Below the pieces are notes generated by a model. The model was not told the DNA's origin and searched no databases. It saw nothing but the letters and a program-made list of their open reading frames with translations. From Antedon bifida (lineage: Eukaryota > Echinodermata > Crinoidea > Comatulida > Antedonidae), in contig OY727098.1 in NCBI GenBank assembly GCA_963402885.1, forward strand, positions 17,594,717 through 17,658,716: a DNA stretch of 64,000 bases. The letters run 5' to 3'. This document shows positions 43,601 through 55,600 of the stretch, piece after piece. The translations under genes were made by a program, and so were the position numbers. Every line of letters starts with the position of its first letter. Positions within the stretch are counted from its first letter, which is position 1.

Positions 43601-46600
43601 AAATTTCCTTTTGGGACAAAAAGTGATTTATGGGTATGCGTATAATCCAGTTTGCACTGATGTTTATTAACAAGACTATTTAACTATTAATTATTGAGAC
43701 TATTTAACATTCATTATTCATTTACCATCCCAAAACAAAACCTCTCTATTGTAATTTTCATCTAGTGTATGTAAACCATTACTTTACTGTAGATCTTTAC
43801 AAATACTTTATCAAAAATCAAGTGAACTACCTTTTTTTTCAAAAAGATTAGTTTTGAAATCAATAAACCTATTAATATTCAAATCAATTCAAAGTCTGTT
43901 GCCACATACGTTTATAGTTTGTAGTAAATATGGTGGTTTAATTATATGTTCACAAAGGTCAAAGGTGAAATAACTTGGTTTTTCCCCAACTTAATTTTGT
44001 CACAACATTTTTTTTTATAATAAAAATATAGATTTTTGTTATTTTTTTGTAATTTAAGATCTTATAAACAGATTGTCCATTTCTATAATTTGTATGTACT
44101 TCAAGATAACGTTTAATAACATGCTGTGTAAAACAAAATGGCTACTAAAAAACTCTCGTAGACACAACTAATCCCTCTGTATACGAGAAGTCAAATGTTT
44201 TGGAAAGAATCTGTTCTTAATAGAGGATTCCGATATCTTGTACCTATGATACATCAAGTTAATTCCATGTAAAACATAATTTCAGACGTAATTTTTGTTG
44301 CTTAAACAGCTGTCTACAAATAACAGATTTTATTATCTTATTATTATTTCTATTGCTAATATTTTATACATTTCAATTGCTGATATTAAAATTCAAATTG
44401 TATAAAATATGTTTGCACTTTATACAACATTTTTAAAATAAAAAGTTGTTTCCAAATTAAATAAATTGTTTTTGGAGGATTGAAAACATTTACTATTTTT
44501 TAATTTTAGAAAACTACACATGCAGTATCTTAAACATAAAAATCACCAAGTATTAAATTTGGAGTAAATCTAAGTTCATTAACTGAATTAAGTTTGAGCA
44601 AAAAAAAAATGTGCTAGGTAATGATTATCAGTATTAAACATGAAACCAACATTGTGCATACATACGTACAAATGAAATCCAATTCTCTATCCATAGATAA
44701 ACGGTAAATTAAAACATCTAACCAAATATGTATGTTAAATTTTTTTAAAAAGCTTGATATATCTGCACAACTAACTTCAGTTAAATACTACAATTAACAA
44801 ATATATATATTGGTTTAATACTAGATAACAAAATATAATAACATATTAAATTTTCAATGTTTACATTAAAACTTAGTTCTGTATTCTAAGGACAGTAATT
44901 TCCTATTCCTAAAATATGCTAACTTTAAAAGCCACCAAGATTAACCTGCAAAAAATAGCATAAATATAAATCTCCAATTTGGCATAAAAATTAAAAATTC
45001 ATACATTATTGAGCAAATCAATTGTGTATTCCAGTTGAAAAGATAAATAAAATCATCTTAAAGTACTTTTATCAAGAATTGTTTTTTAATTCTCCCATAA
45101 AATTTAATGAAGTTCAATGATTTTCAACATACAGAATTTTAAAAAGATACATAATGAAGTTTGAAGCATTATCCAACTTAAAGCAGACTTCAACCAACAC
45201 CTTACGACTATAAAATAAAGCACCCCAAGCATTTTAGCCTTCATACACTAAACCGTACCCATAAAAACATATATTTTACATTGAATAAAGAAAGATATAC
45301 TGTCAAAAATAGTTTTATGGACTTTAGTTCAATAGAACATAGTTTCATTCATTCTTATTTAGTCTTTTAAGACACATACAAATCAACAGTATTTTACAAA
45401 TTACAACTCCACCTTATCAATTCTGAAAAATAATGTTTTTCTAGTAAAAAGAATATTTAAGTTTTGATTTATACTCAATATAAAAATCAATTAAATATTA
45501 AAAAATGTTCCATATTCACACTAAACTTGCAGTCTTCATTTTGTAGATAAAAGTAGACAGTGAAAATCCAATAATTATCTTCTTGTCTATGCTATTTCAG
45601 TTCCATTTTTGTAGTCCACAGTTGAACGTGAGAACTTGATTTAATTTCCATTTTATACCAGACAATGTATTTGTACTGAATTCATAAAATAGTTTATAAA
45701 CTATTTTATATTCAAATGATTCATTTGAAATGTACCTGAAAGTTTTTCCAGTAATACTGTACAAATTACTGCTATAACTAGGAAATCTACACGGTTGCCA
45801 AAATCGTTCTCAAAATGGGATTAACTAAATTACAATTGGGTCATAGTCAATGATAGGATTAACTACAATAGATTAACCAACATGAAGAGATTAATCTACA
45901 TGAGAAAATTAAACCAAATAAACCAATGTAGAAGTACCTAAAAGCGTTGAAAAAAAGTAAATTGGATCAAATAACATGATGAGATAAACCAAAATTAGGA
46001 TTAGCCTGCAGTAAATGTGGATTAGCTTTGAAATACTAGCTAAAAGGCAATGAAAGAACTAAATTATGTCAAGTTCACATTTGAAATTCCAATGCCATGC
46101 AATATGGACACATATTTTGTTTGTACTTTAAATTTAAAAGATGGCAGTACACACACAGTAAATAAACACTGATGAAGATCTTGAAACGATATGCGCTGTT
46201 CTTAACTGAGATGCACTCATGCAATTTTGATGGTAAATTGTTCATGCTTTTTAGCAGAAGTTGACAATTCTTTGTTTTTTTAATTAAAAATAGATAAAAA
46301 TTCTTCACGGCTCCAAAATTTGATGAGGAATTGGATGTGAAACTAACATTTTGACAAATTTGGTCCAAAGTTACTTGTAGGTTTCAAAGAAAGATAAAAT
46401 GCAAACTTGACTTGATGACACAACTCTCCCAAAATTGGAAATGGCATTACTAGCCCCAAATTTTGGGCAAGTCGACTACAGTTGAATTTTATTTTGATTC
46501 TAAAAAGCTGGTGAGTGTTGAAATATATGATTTTTAAATAATGATATCTAAGCAATAAAAACTATCAACTTAAAATTAAGAAAAGTTAAGTTAATTAAGT

Positions 46601-49600
46601 ATGTCCTATAATAAATTAAAAGAAATAGGTAACTATCTATCATTTCACTTGATAAAGTAACCTAAATATACAAATTAAACTTTAGTTTATTTTATTTATT
46701 AGTTTCTTTTTAAAATATTATTTAATAAATTAGAATACTAGAATAGAATACTAATCAAAAACGAAATTGTCTTTAATAATATCAGGTTGAAAAATACACT
46801 ATTTGCAGTTTGCTCATTATTTCTTACTTAATAAATTATAGACATTGTATACTAGTGGCTATATTCACCATTGAGTTATTTAAGTGTAAATGGTGAATAT
46901 GCCCATAGAAGTACTATATTAAATCAAGCCCTGCAAAGTGGCAAAATATTATTATGCTTTAATGAACCATTGTATGACGACGCATACACAATCTGCTATT
47001 GTCTCATTCTGTGGAACTAGATTGAGTGTACAACATTCTCATAAATGCCATGTCAAGTAATCCTATTCAGATTTGTATTGCATTTGTGATACATCACTGT
47101 ACCCTATCCCACATAATTATAAAGCATACCACAGGCACTGATTGGACGATAATGTGACCTGTGACATGATTTCGGCCAATTTGTTATTAGGAGTAAAATG
47201 TGTATCTCATTAGCTACCAATATACACAGCTCCCAATGCAATGCTTTATGTCTGAATATGATACTAGACATACACATCAAATATGTCAGGAAGAATATGT
47301 TTTACAATGCAGGTCTCACTACGATTTCAGGGGACTTAGCTTATATCGTTATACTAAACACAATATTTATGTTCATCTGGATAATAGACACAGAAACCTT
47401 AGGGATTATGTCAAAATTATCCTACTGCAGTTACTAAATTTTGTTACTGCAATATCATTTTAGTTGTTTCAATGTAAAAGCAGTCACTGCAATACAGTGT
47501 GTTTTGATTACCCATAAATAGCAGTACAGTTTTTAACAGTAAACAAACAGTAAGTTTCTGTAGTAGAATCATTTAGACAATCCCCATATACTGTATACAC
47601 ATTTCTAGTATGTTAAACAAAACTTGATTAAAAGCAAAATAGATAGCATTAGATGACATACTCCATTGCTATCTATTTTATTATTTTGGAATTTAGTATT
47701 TTCATACGCAATTACAGAGCAGACATATTTCTTTCCGTTGCAGTAATGTTTTAACCACTTTCAACACAACCTTGTCAGATATTTGCAACATTTGCATTCG
47801 TAGTTAATGCACATTATATTAGTAAATAATTTGTTTATTCTTTGCATAAAAACATAAATGAATTAGTGCCATAGTTTACAGTTATTAACCTGATCATTAT
47901 TCCAGCAGTTTGACGCAAGGCAATAGATAATGATATACATTATATATTGATTTGTTTTTAAACAAATGAAGGAATTAATGAGTTTAATCCAACTGACTGG
48001 TGTTTTGTCATTTCAATGGGGTTGATAATTTCACACTATAAATTGCATAAATAAATTTGGAGCAAACAGTTACTTATTGCAACAAACAGATATATATGTC
48101 CACGAAAATTGAAAAAAAAATAATCTTGTAAAGATAATTTAGCAAAGTAAGAATTCACAAGCTAAAAAGAAAATATAAATGAACGGAAAAAATATTTCTG
48201 CAAAAATAAGAAGGGAGGACTGTTTTGATAAATAAAAAGCATTGGTTTCTTTAAATCTAACTTACCAATCCACGCCCTATATTGACCTGAGTCAATTAAT
48301 TGCAAAATAAAAAAAAACATAAATAGTTGTTTTGTGTTTTTACAACAAAAGGATGAATGTTAAAAAGCAGCATTCTAATCTACTATAAACAATGAGTCCA
48401 ACTGCTTGGATACATAGATGATAGTTTGTGACAAACCTATTGAAGATATATGAAAAAAGGTCTTATAACACTGAGGCAGACAATGCGTGATTCGTCCTCT
48501 TTTAATGAGTGGTACTATTATATAAAATTTCACAAACTAACAGTGGTCATGCCTAGCTTACCTGGATAAACCGACAATAGCATCTCTCTCTGAAGAGAGG
48601 AATATACTTTAAAAAGTAAAGCACCCCTATCGGATAGTAGTATTATACAAAATACCTTTTTTAGGTTAAAACTAAAAGTTGGACTTTAAAGTGTGTGATT
48701 AAAATAAAGGATAATTAAAGATACACATTGTACCATTTTAAAGTTTTAAATAACCAATGCCCGATTTATAGTGCTATTCACTCTCTTTATATAAAGAAAT
48801 ATCTTTCTTCAACTGTATTCCTAATGACAACCCATATTGCTTATAAACAGCTACATATTATTAGGTTTAAAGTAAATTACTATGTTAACAAAAACAAATT
48901 TAAAGATTAATATCATAAATACATATCAATTTAAAAGATGATGAATAGTAGTAAAAAAATGGTAAGAACGATATAAAAAAACTGTAAAGACTGCCTGCTG
49001 GACAAAAAGCATATTCTGTTGTTAACTATATTATCTTGCTGATATAATAATGGGTTTATTATGATATGAATGAAAATTGTACTGGTTGCTTTCTACCAAT
49101 ATTCCTTACCTATCCACGTACGTCCCAGAACAATTGACACGAAGATCGGTGGAATCGTGAAGAAGTCTACAATAGAAGCTATGGAGACCCAACACCAAAG
49201 CTTTTCCTGGTTAGCAACAAACTGAAATAATAATGTGTACACATTTATGCTATTAATACCCATACAAATGTGGTACATTTTATTTTGTAGGCAAACAAAA
49301 ATTAGTATGGTCGACAGTTTCAATTACTTAAACTTTATTCTATTTATACTTACTCTTAAGATGAAATACAGTAAGAAGAAGATGTTGAAGGCAAGATCGG
49401 TCTGGAACAGGCGGTCTTCTTTGAGGTCAAAGCACCATTCTACTGGCCTGAAACATACAAAACAAAACAAATTATTCATCAATTTCGTTTACATACACAT
49501 TCGACAAACTTTATTTAACAAAATCAAAATTTAATGATCAGATATTGATAAATTTTCAGAATAGAAATTTTTGACAGTTTTATTATTACGCACATTATGT

Positions 49601-52600
49601 TCTTGATTTTAAGGTCAAAGTTGAAATTAATGATGAGGAAATCCATAAAAGTCAGGATGCCATCTGAATATGCTGTCAAACAAAAGTAATAAATTGTCTT
49701 TTTTCTCCCTCTGTGAGTTTTACCAATTACAGAATATAGCAAAATAATTTCACCAGAATATCCTTTTCTAGCAAATCTCATTTACGTTGATAGTGAAAGA
49801 GGATGCTCTTAGCAAATAAACAAGTTTTATCATTTAAATTTTAAATGCTAACATTTTGAGGGGAAAAATGTTATTACAGTATTTGGAATTTTAGAAGGGA
49901 CTTGATAGGTAATTTTCGCCTATAGGCCATGGTATCAATTGTTTCTATATACAAAAGAAAACGTATAATAAATGTAATCAAATATTCTGTTGCATGCATT
50001 AAAACAAATAATTACTATATTACAGTAGTATAATTATCTTGTATATGACAAGATTACTAGTTTAATTGACTAATTTAAACACACAAATAAAATCTGACAT
50101 AAACAGGTGCACTGGTAGGTAGTAATAAGTAAACGCTTAGATGCTTTATTTATATTTCATTTTCAAGCTTACTTGAAAATGAGTTCATTAATTTATTCAT
50201 ACATGTTTTTTCAGAGGAATAACACTATTTGCATTAACAGTGTGTAGTTATGCTGTTGCTATATATTCTTATACATGCTGAATGTCCTTACAGTGAATAT
50301 ACATAATATGACACCCATACTGGATAATGGAATGGTCCTAAGAGCAGTAAAATAAATTGCCCTTTTCTGCTTTGCTTTGATTTCATTGTAAATTTAATGG
50401 AGAATTTTTAGATTTGAAATATTTGTTTTGCATTTCAAATTCTGAAATAATAATTCATCAAAAAGGCTGAAAAATATACATATCAATAGACAAGTACCAT
50501 GGAAACCATTTATAAAATTACTTAAAAATAAATACAATCAAAACAATTGTTCCTAATTTATGCAGAAACGTATCAAAATATAGATTAAATTAATTGTATT
50601 GTATTTTATCAAATTGATTTCAGAACGTATCAAAAGAACCTACATTAATTCAAACTAAATATTTTCAAAAGAAATAATTAATTTGTTGCATGCTCAGAAT
50701 ATCAGATATTATTTTCGAAAAATATCCTTTTAAATAAATAATAATATTTTGTACTGCTATATTAAATGTAAAATGCAAGATTTCTGTTTAATGCATTCTT
50801 TACTAATATACACATTTTCTTTGAAATAATTTGTTTACATTTTCTTTGAATTTGTTTATGGTTTCCTCTTAAGACGCTACTAAACAATAATTGACTCAGA
50901 TTTGAATAAATTACACACAAAAAACAAACACTCGGCCAATAAATGGTGCCAAGTTAATGTATTGTTCTGTACTATAATTTGCTTTCTATGTAATCCTATT
51001 GGAATGTCTGTAAGGCTTGTGTACTTAATTTATGATATCTGATTTTGATGCCTACCTATTAAGCTAATCTATATACTTTTATTATAACTATTTGTAGTCT
51101 ATACAACTATTAAAAGCCAACAGATGCACTGAATACAACAATTGAAACGGTTATTTTACAAAAGTGAAAATGCCACCTTAAAGTCATTTCTGTATATATT
51201 TAAGTAGGAGAAATGATAATTATTCATGCATAACTTAGAGTCGTATTGGCTGTGAAAGCGTGTCCATTGGGTGCGATAGAGCACACTTAGCAACGTGTTC
51301 TTGTAGTGGCTGTCTAAAGCTGTATACCTACGAACCAATGAGCCACGTCCAAACTCATTTTCAAGAATCAACACATATGCTTTGAACAGAAATATCTTAA
51401 AGGAACGTTGTTCTTTGTTTTTTTATTTAAATCAGTGCAAACTGTAGTTTTCATTTTGTTGAAATTTAGAAGTTCATCTTAAATTTGGATGTAAATTTAT
51501 TTTTTATTTACATTATATTGTTTTTAGTAAAATAATTTAATTATTTAAAGCTCTATCTATACTATCAAACTAATTTGACCAAAATAATGTGATGTGTCAA
51601 AATATGGTAGGAATATGCCCAAATATGGTAGTGATATGATGTCATCATGTCCATATATGTATGGGCACATCACATTTTGATAGTGTAGACAGAGCTTTAG
51701 AAGAGTAGAAAGGTCTTCCATTAAATATATGAAACACAGAAAGTTATCAAGTTCTGGATCATATATTTTACTATTGAACTTTACGATTTAGTGTCTATAA
51801 TTACAATCGCTTTTTATAAATTATGTTTGTTTTGATATTCTCTTTCTAAAAATTTTTATGTATTAAAATTATTATGAAATGCTGTATATAGAAAAATAAG
51901 ACATATAAAGTACTTGTATTTTCTTTTATGATTTTAGGCTAAATATTACAGTACAATTACAATTACTGTACCATACAAGTAATCAGGAAGATTTTGTGTA
52001 CACTACTGTACACACAATATGCACATAATGCATTGGCCATTTCAATAAACAAAACTGCTTGTTAATTTATGTATTATGCATGCTTTCTTTACTATGATAT
52101 TAAACATTGAAGTGTTTATAAATATTTACCCCTTTTATTGAGTTTTCTACTATTTCCAGTTTTTAATTTATTTACACTATACCTCCTATAATAATTTATG
52201 AAAACACTTCTGCTTTTCAAACAGATTAATATTAAATGTAATTGAAATGGACAAGATGTTGTAATCTAGAACCAAAGAAATATCAAGTGAATTTACTGTA
52301 TATAAAAATGTATGACAAGAATATCAACACCACTTAATGTCAAACAACATAAGAAAGAACACATTAATCGTGAATAAATCAACACAAAATGTGACACTGA
52401 AAACTATTAAGGCTGAAAACCCTATTATCAAAAGTTGCCAATAATCAATTCAATTCTGCAAGTATTGTGAAATAATTGTGATTTAATTGAATGAACTGAT
52501 GATTGACAACCCTGAAGATATTTTAATTCCTTCAATCATAGAATCATATTACATCCATTGACATGTGACTATACTCTTGGAAATGAGTTTAAAATACTAC

Positions 52601-55600
52601 TGATTTAATAGTTGCATTGTTTTTACTATTGAACCATGTCCTAACATCCTGTATGATGTTCGGCCTGCCGCCTCTCACTCCTGAGTTAAATACAAATCAA
52701 CTTAAAAAATGTTTGTGGAAACAAACATATATTTAGCACGTATACACATGAAAAAGTGAACACATTTCAATGGTCATTAACTTCTTGCCAAAACTTTACC
52801 ACAGATTCGGAAATTACTTTCACATTTAGGAAAATATTTTTACTTCCTCAAGCGATGTAGACATACAAATTATCCAGTTTAGAGTTTACAGACATTAATA
52901 GATGGGACTACAAAATTATTGATCTACGAATTCAATTTTCGGTAAAAATATAAATGCATATTCTGAAGTTAACAGTAATTGAATAATAAATTTAAAACTA
53001 TGTTGAGGGGCGAAAATCTCTAAATAATTGATTTTTGTAACTATTAATATTCAATTATATAATATTTGGGAGGGTTTTTAAGGGGGAAAATATATTTTAT
53101 ATTCAAAATATTATAATATTATTATTATTTTTAAATTTTAATATTCATTCTAACATAGTAAATAATGAAAATTAGAAAGTAAAAACAAAAGAACATCTGT
53201 AACAACTACTGTAGAAATCATTAATTGCTAAATATAAATATTAACATATTAACAAATGAAAAAAAAATTGAAACTGAAATTTAGCTCTTACTTTACTCTA
53301 CAGAATTAATCAATTCTTATAACTTATTTGTCTAAATAATCTTCAGTAAAAAAGTACATTAATTTTTTTAATTAATTTATAAACCGTTTCTTCAATTTTA
53401 TAGTACAGACTGTATAATAGTACATAAGAAAGAGAAATTCTAAAATAAATCTTATACAAATTTTAGTAACATATATACTGGATGTTTCAGTAACATTTGT
53501 TTAATACTGTAGATTATCTTAGTTAATGTTAATGAAAAACAAAAGCTATACTATTGATGTCATTATTTCATCCCAATATTACAAATCCATAAGTAAATGA
53601 TTTGAAATTAAAAAAATAATCAATTTTGATAACTTATTCTGTAATAATTTTAAGTGAAACAGATTATTAATGTCCCCAAATATATATACTGTATATTAAT
53701 TCTCTTAAACTAAAACATATATTTTAATTGCTAAAATTCAGTAGATTTAATATCTTCAATTATCTTAAGTAAACATTACTTTATTTTATGTTATCAAAAA
53801 TGCTTTTTATGATCATGATATTAAAACTAGGAAATTAATTTGCTGAAACTAAAACTACAGTAATGTATATGTAACGTTCTATTACCAATTTCAGTAGATT
53901 TAATTTAGTTTAAATTATATATAATATTAATTTTATGGAGTCTATGATTAAAACGTTGAAATCTTGAGAAAATTTGTCTGAAATTAAAACTATAATTTAT
54001 TTTGAATAATTTTAGCAAAAACTAATTCATATTTTAGAAAATAAAGGAAGGACACTGTAGTTGATCAAAATTTTCAATTAACCTATCACAAATAATAAAG
54101 GTACAAAATAGAAAAATCCATCATCTAAAGGCTTACCTATATTCCTATTTAAAAAATCATTTTTTTTAATATTTGAGGTTATTATGAAAAAGAAATATGA
54201 AAAAAAAATATGCAAAACAAATTAAATAATGGATGTGTACTAAATACATTAACAAAGGCTTCTACTGCACACTGGGAGATAACCATTTCAATTGAACTTG
54301 AAATTGGGGGTGGGCTTATACATGAAGACTACTATAAGAAATATTTTCATAAAATATGTTATTCGCTTGACATTAACACATCAGCAAAGTCAAAGTAAAC
54401 AAGCCATATGTTATTTTTTAATGGTCATCGTACGGAATCTATATTCCTAATTTATTTACACGCCCACACTATACGCTATACACACAATCAGTGTACATAA
54501 TTACCTTTCTAGTCTCATTCATCCTACTCTTTTTAAGGGCCAATCCACCCTAGATAATCTAACTGGAAAACCCTAAAAAATCAAGGTTTCATCCAAGAAT
54601 CAAGAAATATTAATACAACTAGAAATATAAATAGCCATAAAATTACTTGAGTGCCGTCTACCTGGATAAACCAATTTATAGCCTATTCTCCTAAAAGAGC
54701 AAGCTACAACTCAAAAATCAGAAAATTCATTTAACACCCCTCTCCATAAATAGTACTGTCCGCAAACTAATGTATAGTTTTTATTTACTTTCTATTTATC
54801 AATACTGAAACAATAATGCTACAGTTAGATGAAACTGGTAAATAATTATAAAGTCTGCTCAAAATCCCACATAACTGATAAGATTTAATGTAGAAAACAG
54901 GAAAAACAAACAACGCATTAAGAATTGCCCACACGAACCAAAAGTATTCTCATCCAGTTATTTAATAATTAACTAGATAAATATTATTAGACTATACTTA
55001 AGTACAGGTTTGTTTAAGCTCATATTAAAATCAAGTGGTCAGTAAATATACTTTGTAGTGATAAACTGTAAGAAAACCACTTAAGTTCTAGAAAGTAATC
55101 AAAATTTACATTGAAGAGATGAACATACAACCTTTGAAAATGGATTAAAATACAGATTTCCAATGAGAGGCATATAAATTAGGGGAGAATGTTTCATTTT
55201 GTGCCATGAATGTATGCCCTAATGTACTGTAAGCCATCTAGGTTGGAGTCACTGCTGGCGTTATAATACATGAACAAATATCTTAATATTTTGTTAAGCA
55301 TGGACAAAAGAATAATTATTTTTTACACTATGTTATAAATAAGTTACTAAATTTGATTGTAAATTATGAGAGCCATAAGGTTATCTCATTTGTAAAAAAG
55401 GGACAAATTGAATCTAGAATCATAGTATACAAGGCCCAGCGATTACGTGATGGACAGTCTTGCACGTTCAGCCAAATTAATATAATGCCATAATAGTACA
55501 GTTAGTGTCATGATATAACTAAACTTAATAGCTGTGTACTAATCTAACCAGTCCTGTTTTAGGTTAACAATAATAAAAATTATTCAATATTGATTTGGAG

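Larger units (their letters stand above)
43404..49109 (-). other. Slo1 intron (about 5.7 kb)
   Basis: AT-rich. Contains an inverted repeat at 46862-46908 and a family-B MITE end at 48548-48640. Open frames at 46075-46555 (minus), 47198-47463 (plus) and 48728-48910 (plus) were not recognised; the last faintly resembles a LINE C-terminus. Confidence 0.6.

Noticed and set aside
48728-48910. Plus-strand frame resembling a LINE C-terminus
   Set aside because: Only scattered residues fit; no clear motif, so not listed as a mobile element.
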